7,398 nucleotides of DNA from Bacteroidales bacterium (GTDB lineage: Bacteria > Bacteroidota > Bacteroidia > Bacteroidales > Paludibacteraceae). Positions 1 through 6,252 of this stretch are shown here, piece by piece. Made by a program: the position numbers and the translations under genes. The stretch spans positions 1 through 7,398 of the forward strand of contig CAAFXN010000066.1 of the NCBI GenBank assembly GCA_900766775.1. Reading direction: 5' to 3'. Position 1 is the first letter of the stretch; every line of letters begins with the position of its first letter. Below the pieces are notes generated by a model that did no database searches, had not been told where the DNA came from, and worked only from the letters and a program-made list of their open reading frames with translations.

Positions 1-60
1 CGACTCTGAGGGTGCGGCCTGGAGACCGCACCTCCTTGGTACTTCAGAGACGAAGGTAAT
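1..60. repeat. Dispersed repeat, long copy, with inner and outer inverted repeats
   Basis: The 60 bp share CGACTCTGAG (1-10) and TCAGAGACGAAGGTAAT (44-60) with a second copy at 5267-5296. Here the two parts are separated by a further 30 nt. The inner part has 10-nt arms at 11-20 and 23-32 around a 2-nt turn, with one mismatch that becomes G-U in minus-strand RNA. The outer arms are CTCTGAG (4-10) and TCAGAG (44-49). It lies 22-81 nt past the dnaE stop. The hairpin could affect the dnaE mRNA end, but no U tract follows. Confidence 0.7.
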
Positions 61-63
61 AAG

Positions 64-94
64 TCCTTCATCCTGTGTCCTTTATCCTTTATCC
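64..94. repeat. Degenerate GGATAAAGGA-type purine repeat spanning the dnaE stop
   Basis: On the minus strand this reads GGATAAAGGATAA followed by AGGACACAGGATGAAGGAC, an imperfect 6-7 nt purine repeat. It encodes the last residues TDKG, contains the TAA (84-82), and runs on past it. The same word type (GATAAAGGATGAAAGAC) forms the arms of the hairpin at 6253-6303. Confidence 0.5.
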
Positions 95-3000
95 GTAATG
101 ATTTGTATCTTTTCTTGCGTTTGGAGCCAGCGGTAGAAGTCGGTGGTGATGCGGATATAGCGGCTCTTGGAGGTCATGTGGATGAGGTAGTTGTGTATGG
201 GGTCGGCTATCTGGATGTGGAGTTGCCCCTTGCCCGGGTTCTTTTTGCACTGCTCGTTCAGTTCCTCTATCAACTCGTTGTCTAAGTTCATCAGCGAGAT
301 GCGGAGCGTCAGCCCCTTGCCATAGAGGTCCTGCACCTCATTGAGCAACTCCACATTGGTGATATTCAGTTCAAACTCCGCCTGCTCGTCCGCCTGCTCT
401 TTGAACCAGCGCATGCCCGCACCGCGCTGGGCGATGGTGCCCGTGATATACACATACACATTGGGTTGTAACATCGGCGAGAGCCGTTTGTAGTTCTCCC
501 CGAAGAGGGTCATCCGGTAACTACCCGTGTAGTCTTCCACCACATAGCGCCCGTAGATATTCCCTTTCTTCGAGGTCGCCACCTCCGCGCTCGTTACGAT
601 ACCGCCGAAGTGCAGCGATTTGTTCTTGTACTTCGCGAGGAAGGCTTCGGGGGTGATACGGGGGGTATCTTCGGTGTCATCGCTACCTTCGTTATTTTCG
701 TTGTCTTCGTAATTAACGTTTTCATTTTCGCTATTCTTGGCGGCAGCGGCGCGGGCATCGGGGGTGCGCCAGCCGTCGAAGAGGGTCAGTTCGGCGGCGG
801 TGATGTCGCACATCTCGCGCACCTCGTATTCGTATTCATCTAATGGGTGGGCGGAGAGGAAGATACCGATGAGCGATTTCTCGATGTTCAGCCGCTCGAT
901 AGCCGACCAGCGCGGGGGCTGCGGTATCTCGGGGTGCTGCACCGCCACGCCCATGTCGCCCATGTCGCCGAAGAGCGAGTTCTGCTGCAACTGCTTATCC
1001 TGCTGGAAGAGGGTGCCGTAGCGCATCAGGGTCTCCAGCACGCTCTCCCCCTTGCTGTTCAGCCCGAGCAGTTGCTCGCGGTAGAGCCCGTCGAAGCAGT
1101 CGAACGCCCCCGCCAGCGCAAGGTTCTCCACGGTCTTGCGGTTGCAGGATTGCAGGTTCACACGCTCGAGGAAGTCGAAGATGTCTTTGAACTTACCGTT
1201 CTTCTCGCGCTCGGAGATGATGGCTTCTACGGCACCTTCGCCTACGCCCTTGATGCCGCCCAAGCCGAAACGGATGTTGCCTTGGTCGTTGACGGTGAAG
1301 TTCATCTCCGACTCGTTCACATCGGGCTCCAGCACCTGTATGCGCATCGCCTTGCACTCGTCCATGAACTTCGTTACCTCCTTGATATTGTCTTTCGACA
1401 CGGTGAGGTTGGCAGCGAGGAACTCCGCGGGGTAGTGCGCCTTGAGGTATGCCGTCTGGTAGGCTACCCACGAGTAGCAGGCAGCGTGCGACTTGTTGAA
1501 CGCATACGAGGCAAACTTCTCCCAGTCGCTCAAAATCTTCCCCAACACCTTCTCACCGTGCCCGTTGGCTTTGCCCCCCGCCATGAACTTGCCTTTCAAC
1601 TCTTGCAGTATCGCCATCTGCTTCTTGCCCATCGCCTTACGCAGTTTGTCGCTCTCGCCGCGGGTGAAGTTCGCCAGCAGACGCGAGAGGAGCATGACCT
1701 GCTCCTGATAGACCGTAACGCCGTAGGTGTCTTTCAGGTATTTCTCCATGATGGGTATGTCGTAGGTAACGGGCTCCAAGCCCTGCTTGCGGCGGATGAA
1801 CTGCGGGATGTAGTCCATTGGTCCCGGGCGGTAGAGCGCGTTCATCGCGATGATGTCGCCTATGACCGTCGGCTGCAACTCCTTCATGTACTTGCGCATA
1901 CCCGCCGACTCAAACTGGAACACACCCGTCGTCTGCCCTTCTTGGAACAGTTTGTAGGTCAGCGTGTCGTCGATGGGGATATGGTCGATGTCCACCACCT
2001 CGCCCGTGCGCTTCTTGATGTTCTTGATACATTCCTTGATGATATTCAGCGTGATAAGCCCGAGAAAGTCCATCTTGATAAGCCCCACGCTCTCCACTAC
2101 GTGCCCGTCGTATTGCGTTACGAGCACGCGCTTCTTCAACTTCGGGTCATAGACGCTCGACAGGGGGGCGAACTTCGTCAGGTCGTCCGCGCCGATGATG
2201 ATGCCGCATGCGTGGATGCCCACTTGGCGGTTGGTGTCCTCCAACTGCTTGGCGTACTCCAGCACCTCGCGCACGTTCGGCTCGCCCATCTCGAACTCAT
2301 GCTTCAACTCGTCCACGTACTTGTAGCAATTCTTCAAGTTCACCTTCGGACTCTTGCCTTTCTCGTCCTTGATGTTGTCGGGGAAGCCGCGGTCGGGGAT
2401 GTAGGACTTGAGTTCCGCTACCTTCGCCAGCGGCAGGCGTTGCACGCGCCCCACGTCGGCTATCGCGCTCTTGGTCGCCATCTTGCCGTAGGTTACGATA
2501 TGCGCCACGTGCGTCTTGCCGTAGCGCTCCGTCACCCAGTCGATGACCTTCGGGCGCCCCACATCGTCGAAGTCGGTGTCTATATCGGGCAGCGAGATAC
2601 GGTCGGGGTTGAGGAAACGCTCGAACAGCAGGTCGTACTTCAGCGGGTCAAGGTCGGTGATATGCAGACAGTAGGCTACCACGCTGCCCGCCGCGCTACC
2701 GCGCCCGGGACCCACGCTCACGCCTAACTCTTCGCGCGCTGCGCGGATGAAGTCCATCACTATCAGGAAGTAACCCGGGAAACCCATCGTCTTCATGATA
2801 TGCAACTCGAAGAGGATGCGCTCTTGCTGCTCCTCGGTCAGCACCTCGCCGTAGCGCTCGTGCGCTCCTTTGTATGCGAGGTATGCGAGGTAATCCGCCT
2901 CCAACTTGATTCGGTAGAGTTTGTCGTAGCCGCCGAGTTTCTTCACCTTCTTCTCCGCCTCCTCTTGGCTCAGCACCACCTCGCCGTGTTCGTTGCGCGT

Positions 3001-4032
3001 GAACTCGTTGAACAGGTCTTCGGGCGTGAATTTCTCGCGGTAACTCGCCTCTGTGCCAAACTCCTCAGGGATGGGGAAGTTAGGCATGATAGGCCCTGAG
3101 TCGATGTCGTAAATCTCTACCTTGTCCACTATCTCCTGCGTGTTCGTGAGCGCCTCGGGGATGTCGCCGAAGATAGCCGCCATCTCCTCGGGCGTCTTCA
3201 GCCACTCCTGCTTGGTGTAGTGCATGCGGTCTTCTTCGTCCACATAGTGGTTTGTGCTGAGGCATATCAGGCGGTCGTGCGCCTCGCCATTCTCTTCGTC
3301 CACAAAGTGCGCATCGTTGGTAGCAATCACCTTCACGCCATGTTTCTTAGCCAATTCGATGAGCACGGGGTTCACCTCTTTCTGCCGCTGGTACACCACT
3401 TGGTCGGCACGCGGCTTGTCGGTTTGATGACGCTGAATCTCAATGTAATAATCCTCGCCGAACACGCCCTTGAACCACTCGATGGTCTCCTCTGCGCCTG
3501 CCATGTCTCCCGCCATGATTTTCTGCGGCAACTCCCCGCCGAGGCATGCCGACGAGCATATCAGCCCTTCGTGGTATTTCTCTAGCAACTCGCGGTCAAT
3601 ACGCGCGGTGTAGTTGTAGGCATCGTCCATGAAACTCTCGCTCACGATATGGCAGAGGTTGTGGTAGCCCACTTTGTTCTTCGCCAGCAGGATAAGGTGC
3701 CAGCCGGAGCGGTCGATGATATACTCCCGCCCCTCGCCGTTGAGGGCTTTCTCGTCGGTCATAGAGTGGCGTCCGCGCCGCGCGCAGTAGCACTCGCAGC
3801 CCGCTATCGGCTTAAAGGGCACGAACGCGCCGTCGCCCGCCGCCTCTTTCAGCCTGCCGTTCACTTTCTTGCAATAGTCCAGCAACTCCTTGATGCCGTA
3901 CATGTTCCCGTGGTCGGTCAGCGCCACGGCGTTCATCCCGCTGCGGAGACATTTCTCTACTATATCCGGCACTTTCGACATACCGTCCAGCATCGAATAG
4001 TGCGAGTGTACATGCAAATGCGTAAAGTTCAT
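82..4032 (-). CDS. dnaE: DNA polymerase III subunit alpha (replicative polymerase)
   Basis: This is the catalytic subunit of the chromosomal replicase, 1316 aa, longer than the roughly 1160 aa of E. coli DnaE. An N-terminal PHP domain covers about residues 1-250, with HLHVHSH at 5-11 and TDHGN at 39-43. The palm has GPGRGSAAGS (441-450), LPDIDTDFDD (481-490, catalytic D483 and D485) and IKMDFLGL (652-659, third Asp D655). Further conserved blocks are NALYRPGPMDYIP (731-743) and FNKSHAACYSWVAYQTAYLK (845-864). A helix-hairpin-helix lies near 920-940, followed by a clamp-binding pentapeptide QNSLF (1017-1021), an acidic Asn/Glu-rich linker (about 1095-1123) and an OB fold (about 1138-1215). Inserts near 310-400 and 540-600 fit my recollection of Bacteroidota DnaE. 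The ATG at 4032 is chosen because an AAGAGGA Shine-Dalgarno lies 9 nt upstream and PHP homology begins at once. It appears monocistronic behind its own promoter. Identification is near certain; domain limits are approximate. Confidence 0.98.
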   Translation of the reverse strand: MNFTHLHVHSHYSMLDGMSKVPDIVEKCLRSGMNAVALTDHGNMYGIKELLDYCKKVNGRLKEAAGDGAFVPFKPIAGCECYCARRGRHSMTDEKALNGEGREYIIDRSGWHLILLAKNKVGYHNLCHIVSESFMDDAYNYTARIDRELLEKYHEGLICSSACLGGELPQKIMAGDMAGAEETIEWFKGVFGEDYYIEIQRHQTDKPRADQVVYQRQKEVNPVLIELAKKHGVKVIATNDAHFVDEENGEAHDRLICLSTNHYVDEEDRMHYTKQEWLKTPEEMAAIFGDIPEALTNTQEIVDKVEIYDIDSGPIMPNFPIPEEFGTEASYREKFTPEDLFNEFTRNEHGEVVLSQEEAEKKVKKLGGYDKLYRIKLEADYLAYLAYKGAHERYGEVLTEEQQERILFELHIMKTMGFPGYFLIVMDFIRAAREELGVSVGPGRGSAAGSVVAYCLHITDLDPLKYDLLFERFLNPDRISLPDIDTDFDDVGRPKVIDWVTERYGKTHVAHIVTYGKMATKSAIADVGRVQRLPLAKVAELKSYIPDRGFPDNIKDEKGKSPKVNLKNCYKYVDELKHEFEMGEPNVREVLEYAKQLEDTNRQVGIHACGIIIGADDLTKFAPLSSVYDPKLKKRVLVTQYDGHVVESVGLIKMDFLGLITLNIIKECIKNIKKRTGEVVDIDHIPIDDTLTYKLFQEGQTTGVFQFESAGMRKYMKELQPTVIGDIIAMNALYRPGPMDYIPQFIRRKQGLEPVTYDIPIMEKYLKDTYGVTVYQEQVMLLSRLLANFTRGESDKLRKAMGKKQMAILQELKGKFMAGGKANGHGEKVLGKILSDWEKFASYAFNKSHAACYSWVAYQTAYLKAHYPAEFLAANLTVSKDNIKEVTKFMDECKAMRIQVLEPDVNESEMNFTVNDQGNIRFGLGGIKGVGEGAVEAIISEREKNGKFKDIFDFLERVNLQSCNRKTVENLALAGAFDCFDGLYREQLLGLNSKGESVLETLMRYGTLFQQDKQLQQNSLFGDMGDMGVAVQHPEIPQPPRWSAIERLNIEKSLIGIFLSAHPLDEYEYEVREMCDITAAELTLFDGWRTPDARAAAAKNSENENVNYEDNENNEGSDDTEDTPRITPEAFLAKYKNKSLHFGGIVTSAEVATSKKGNIYGRYVVEDYTGSYRMTLFGENYKRLSPMLQPNVYVYITGTIAQRGAGMRWFKEQADEQAEFELNITNVELLNEVQDLYGKGLTLRISLMNLDNELIEELNEQCKKNPGKGQLHIQIADPIHNYLIHMTSKSRYIRITTDFYRWLQTQEKIQIITDKG

Positions 4033-4041
4033 AATCTATCG

Positions 4042-4048
4042 TCCTCTT
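4042..4048 (-). promoter_or_regulatory. Ribosome binding site of dnaE
   Basis: AAGAGGA on the minus strand, 9 nt upstream of the ATG at 4032. It is the clearest Shine-Dalgarno in the window and supports the chosen dnaE start. Its first bases overlap the last unit of the leader heptamer repeat. Confidence 0.65.
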
Positions 4049-4073
4049 AATTCTTAATTCATAATTCTTAATT
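4046..4073. repeat. Four tandem 7-bp units in the dnaE leader
   Basis: The 28 bp consist of CTTAATT, CTTAATT, CATAATT, CTTAATT on the plus strand (AATTAAG/AATTATG on the transcript). It occupies most of the predicted 5' leader between the transcription start and the Shine-Dalgarno. The variant unit creates ATGAATTAA, a two-codon open frame upstream of dnaE. Confidence 0.85.
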
Positions 4074-4086
4074 AGGAAAGTGGCTG

Positions 4087-4117
4087 CAAAGGTACAAAAA
4101 AAAAGTTGCATAACAAA
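4087..4117 (-). promoter_or_regulatory. Bacteroidota-type promoter of dnaE
   Basis: Read on the minus strand, TTTG (4117-4114) is followed by exactly 19 nt and then TACCTTTG (4094-4087). This is a full match to the Bacteroides primary-sigma consensus TTTG-N19-21-TAnnTTTG. Transcription should begin near 4080, giving a leader of about 48 nt before the dnaE ATG. The 19-nt spacer includes the 9-nt T tract and one arm of the upstream terminator stem. The match is exact; activity is inferred. Confidence 0.8.
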
Positions 4118-4133
4118 GTTTTTTGCAACTTTT
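4096..4133 (-). terminator. Intrinsic terminator of the TPR/hydrolase operon
   Basis: AAAAGTTGCA (4101-4110) and TGCAACTTTT (4124-4133) form a perfect 10-bp inverted repeat around a 13-nt loop. On the minus transcript the GUUGCA/UGCAAC core is followed directly by nine U residues (4104-4096). It lies about 90 nt past the hydrolase stop. The core is only 6 bp and AU-rich, so its strength is uncertain. The A/T flanks are symmetrical, but the strand with genes gives the best U tract. Confidence 0.72.
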
Positions 4134-4149
4134 CTTATAGAATCTTTTT

Positions 4150-4221
4150 CTGCCCGATTTGGATACGGGGCTATGGCTGCGGGGGGATGGCCTGTGGGGA
4201 ATTGCTGCGAAAATCGGGCAG
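4150..4221. repeat. Perfect 11-bp inverted repeat around a G/C-rich 50-nt loop
   Basis: CTGCCCGATTT (4150-4160) is exactly reverse-complementary to AAATCGGGCAG (4211-4221). It begins 3 nt past the hydrolase stop and lies before the operon terminator. The loop has runs of 4, 6 and 4 G on the plus strand and two GCTGCG copies. No U tract follows on the minus strand, so this is not itself a terminator; function unknown. Confidence 0.7.
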
Positions 4222-4224
4222 TTC

Positions 4225-5358
4225 TTACAAGTGCTCTTGCAGGAAACGGCGGAGTTCTCGCCAATGTTTCCGGCTGAAAAAGTGCTTGTAGGGCATAGAC
4301 TGCGCTTGGAAGAGTCCTTGTGCGTTCGGCAGTGAGTCGGTGTACTGTGCGATAATGGTGCGGATAGCAGATTGGACGCTATCGGGTGTAAACAGAGGGT
4401 CCTGCTCGCCATAGAGCAGCAGGAACGGGCGCGGAGCGATGTGCGCGGCGGTCTCGGGGTAGTCTTCGAAGCAGTCAGGCCGGTACATAGAGTAGGCGGA
4501 GGGATTACTCTCGTAGGGCACTAAGGCGGTGCCTAAATGGTCCGCACGAGTAGTCATCCAGTTGGCGGCGACGCAGACCTTGACGCGGGTGTCGCACGCC
4601 GCCAGTTGCCATGCGCGGAAAGCACCCATCGAGAAACCGAAGGCGGCGATACGCGTGGAGTCCACGCAGGGCAGGGCACGGAGGTAATCCACGCAAGCCT
4701 TGTCATCGCGCAGGATGGTCTCGAACCACGCTTCTCCGTATTGGCGAAGGTGGTGCCGGTAATAAGTTGGTTGATAAATTTTTGGATTGACCGCTTTGCT
4801 GTCCGAACGGGTTGGTGTTTGCTGGCGTTCGCCCCAATAGACGGCGTCTATCGCCAAGACGACATAGCCTGCTTTGGCGAGCGAGTCGCCCACGAACATG
4901 CCGTCGTAGAACTTGTTCACCCATCGGCGAGCGTCCTGCTGTGTCGCCGCGTGAACGGCAGAGTCGGCTTCCGCAGGGCGGATAGGGCATACCATCTTCT
5001 CCTTGCCGATGGTGAAATGGGCACCATGGTCGTGCAGCACCAGCACGGTGGGGGCTTTTCGAATGCTGTCAGGGAGGAGCAGGTAGCCGGTAGCGCTGTC
5101 CGCATGCGAAACGGGTACCCGCACAATCTGTGCCGTGTACCCGTCGCGGTGCTCGTAGCCCGTCTGCGCAGAGGCGGGCGGGGCAAGTAGAACCAAGAAC
5201 AAGGAGCCAAGAAGCAGGACTTTTGGAACCAAGAACAAGGAACCAAGAGCCAAGACGAAACGGCTTCGACTCTGAGACCTCAGAGACGCAGGTAATCTGT
5301 CTTGGCTCTCCCGAGAAGTCGGGACAAGTTTGGCTCCTTGTTCCTTGCTCCTTTTCAT
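4225..5358 (-). CDS. Secreted alpha/beta hydrolase, dienelactone-hydrolase/Abhydrolase_7-like
   Basis: Predicted serine hydrolase, 377 aa from the ATG at 5358. The fold is visible in order: VLVLHDHGAH (105-114, strand and oxyanion region), YVVLAIDAVYWGER (165-178), the nucleophile elbow GFSMG with S243, the acid strand FLLLYGEQD with D320, and a C-terminal His (H359 in YKHF, or H365). The LHDHG motif and the WGER block resemble Abhydrolase_7/acetyl-xylan-esterase-like members of the dienelactone hydrolase clan, so esterase or deacetylase activity is likely; the substrate is unknown. A hydrophobic stretch at about 34-60 followed by APPASA|Q (59-65) suggests signal-peptidase I export to the periplasm. 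The n-region of about 33 residues is abnormally long and is encoded by repeats (see repeat entries). The frame is open back to 5523, but that part overlaps the TPR gene. The ATG at 5358 overlaps the upstream stop, which favours it. There is no other in-frame Met before residue 122, so a downstream TTG start cannot be excluded. Confidence 0.85.
   Translation of the reverse strand: MKRSKEQGAKLVPTSRESQDRLPASLRSQSRSRFVLALGSLFLVPKVLLLGSLFLVLLAPPASAQTGYEHRDGYTAQIVRVPVSHADSATGYLLLPDSIRKAPTVLVLHDHGAHFTIGKEKMVCPIRPAEADSAVHAATQQDARRWVNKFYDGMFVGDSLAKAGYVVLAIDAVYWGERQQTPTRSDSKAVNPKIYQPTYYRHHLRQYGEAWFETILRDDKACVDYLRALPCVDSTRIAAFGFSMGAFRAWQLAACDTRVKVCVAANWMTTRADHLGTALVPYESNPSAYSMYRPDCFEDYPETAAHIAPRPFLLLYGEQDPLFTPDSVQSAIRTIIAQYTDSLPNAQGLFQAQSMPYKHFFSRKHWRELRRFLQEHL
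5191..5248. repeat. Direct repeats (22 nt, 36-bp period) encoding the hydrolase signal peptide
   Basis: Copies at 5191-5212 and 5227-5248 match at 21 of 22 positions; both begin AACCAAGAACAAGGA. The 36-bp period is 12 codons, so the protein repeats LGSLFLV at residues 38-44 and 50-56, the hydrophobic core of the predicted signal peptide. Confidence 0.85.
5197..5343. repeat. Nested inverted repeats in the hydrolase N-terminal coding region
   Basis: Three perfect inverted repeats are nested here. GAACAAGGAGCCAA (5197-5210) pairs with 5330-5343 over 14 bp. GAGCCAAGAC (5247-5256) pairs with GTCTTGGCTC (5299-5308) over 10 bp. CCCGA (5310-5314) pairs with TCGGG (5319-5323) as a small hairpin. With the short dispersed copy between them, almost every base from 5191 to about 5351 belongs to a repeat. 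Confidence 0.75.
5267..5296. repeat. Dispersed repeat, short copy, inside the hydrolase N-terminus
   Basis: This is the second copy of the element at 1-60: CGACTCTGAG (5267-5276) is identical, and TCAGAGACGCAGGTAAT (5280-5296) matches 16 of 17. It contains a perfect palindrome CTCTGAG-AC-CTCAGAG (5270-5285). It is translated in the hydrolase frame as roughly residues 21-31. Confidence 0.75.
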
Positions 5359-5360
5359 CA
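5356..5360 (-). promoter_or_regulatory. TGATG stop/start overlap coupling the two operon genes
   Basis: On the minus strand the TPR gene ends in TGA (5360-5358) and the hydrolase ATG is 5358-5356, sharing one base. Such overlaps usually allow termination-reinitiation. A weak purine stretch (GAAGAAG) precedes it inside the TPR coding end. The overlap is the main reason for choosing this hydrolase start. Confidence 0.7.
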
Positions 5361-6101
5361 CTTCTTCGCCAGTTGTTGTAGTTTTGGGAGGTATTCGTCG
5401 CGGATGTAGGAGAAGTCGGGAATGCTCTCCAATATCTCTTGGCAGGTGCTGATGGCTTTCTCCACCTCCCCCGTCTTCTCGTAGCATTGGGCGATACAGA
5501 GCCGCATGGAAGCATAGTTCCACAGGTGCTCGTAGGTGGTCGTCGTCTCGAAGATGTTGCGGGCTTTTTGGAATAGTTTCAGCGCATGCTCCTTATCGCC
5601 CCCGAAGGCAGAAGGTGCGTAGAACTCCACGTTCGCCATCAGCGTCAGCACAAAGGGGTCGTCGGGGGCCAACTCGGTTGCTTTCTTCACATGCTTAAAC
5701 GACTTAACGCCCGATGAGAACAGGTGCCCGCGGTTGAGCATGAAGTCATAGGCGCAGACAGACGACATATACATATTATAATGTGCCTCGGAGATATGCT
5801 TGGCTTTGTACATCTCCTCCACATGGCGCTCGAACGCTTTCAAGTACTCCTCTGCCCACGGTTTCTTGGTGTCGATAGCGGGAGCGATATAGCCGTACTC
5901 GTAGTTCAGGTAGCGCTTCTTCTCGTTCAGAGAGAGGTCCTGCCATGCGTTCGCGTCCAAGTACTGCTTCCAGTGGTCAATATCACGACGCAGATAGGCA
6001 TTGTAGAGATCCTTGTCGCTGTACTGCGCGCGAAGAAAGACGGGGCAGAGCAAGAGTGCCGACAGAAGGATGAGAAAGTTGTGTTTTGTTTGTATGTCCA
6101 T
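5358..6101 (-). CDS. Secreted TPR-like protein, first gene of the operon with the hydrolase
   Basis: A 247-aa protein from the ATG at 6101. A hydrophobic core at residues 9-23 (FLILLSALLLCPVFL) and a probable cut after A25 (LRA|Q) give a signal peptide. The Cys at 19 is not in a good lipobox (LLLC, no Gly/Ala before it), so a lipoprotein is unlikely. The mature part is helical. Two helix-turn-helix units near 130-180 (with FGGDKEHALKLFQKA, 166-180) and 193-228 (with IAQCYEKTGEVEKA, 203-216) look like tetratricopeptide repeats. The GGDKExAL motif is common in TPR/TatT-like proteins. Residues 30-125 are charged and helical, without a family I recognise. TPRs normally bind partner proteins; the obvious candidate is the hydrolase, whose ATG overlaps this stop codon. 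The frame can extend to a TTG at 6119. I prefer the ATG because it puts the signal peptide at the N-terminus, although no strong Shine-Dalgarno precedes either start. Confidence 0.85.
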   Translation of the reverse strand: MDIQTKHNFLILLSALLLCPVFLRAQYSDKDLYNAYLRRDIDHWKQYLDANAWQDLSLNEKKRYLNYEYGYIAPAIDTKKPWAEEYLKAFERHVEEMYKAKHISEAHYNMYMSSVCAYDFMLNRGHLFSSGVKSFKHVKKATELAPDDPFVLTLMANVEFYAPSAFGGDKEHALKLFQKARNIFETTTTYEHLWNYASMRLCIAQCYEKTGEVEKAISTCQEILESIPDFSYIRDEYLPKLQQLAKK

Positions 6102-6175
6102 AGCCGAATACGCCCGCAACCTTAGTAGGGCTTTTTCTGTGGGTTAGTGTAGTTGTATAACGCAGTACGAAAAAG

Positions 6176-6211
6176 CAAAAATTATACCAAATTACGGAAA
6201 ATCATAACAAT
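6176..6211 (-). promoter_or_regulatory. Possible promoter of the TPR/hydrolase operon
   Basis: On the minus strand, ATTG (6211-6208) is followed by 21 nt and then TATAATTTTTG (6186-6176). The second box is close to TAnnTTTG but has one base too many before TTTG, and the first box matches 3 of 4. It lies about 75-110 nt upstream of the TPR ATG in the AT-rich gap behind the pfp terminator, where a promoter is expected. The assignment is tentative. Confidence 0.35.
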
Positions 6212-6252
6212 TGTATATAAAATGATAAAAGACCGATTATTGGATGATGGGT

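Noticed and set aside
11..32. Strong GC hairpin downstream of dnaE as an intrinsic terminator
   Set aside because: The stem is good, but on the minus strand it is followed by CTCAGAGTCG, with no U tract, and it belongs to a dispersed repeat. It might still stabilise the mRNA end.
951..970. Short tandem repeats within dnaE (CATGTCGCC twice here; TATGCGAGG twice near 2875)
   Set aside because: They are 9-bp in-frame duplications giving GDMGDMG and LAYLAY. Such short repeats are common in coding DNA and need no special explanation.
847..2727. A 626-codon open frame on the plus strand, opposite dnaE
   Set aside because: It is fully antisense to conserved DnaE codons. Its translation is rich in Leu, Val, His and Arg and has no recognisable motif. 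It is explained by the codon bias of the GC-rich gene.
4080..4277. A 65-codon plus-strand frame in the gap before dnaE
   Set aside because: It starts inside the dnaE promoter and terminator and runs antisense into the hydrolase end. There is no plausible ribosome binding site or protein-like composition.
5191..5351. CRISPR-like array in the repeat cluster
   Set aside because: There are only two direct copies at 36-bp spacing with a 14-nt gap, mixed with inverted copies, and no cas genes. It is not an array.
5359..5523. Upstream extension of the hydrolase frame
   Set aside because: It overlaps the TPR gene in another frame by 165 nt, and its translation has no signal-peptide character. The TGATG overlap gives a better start at 5358.
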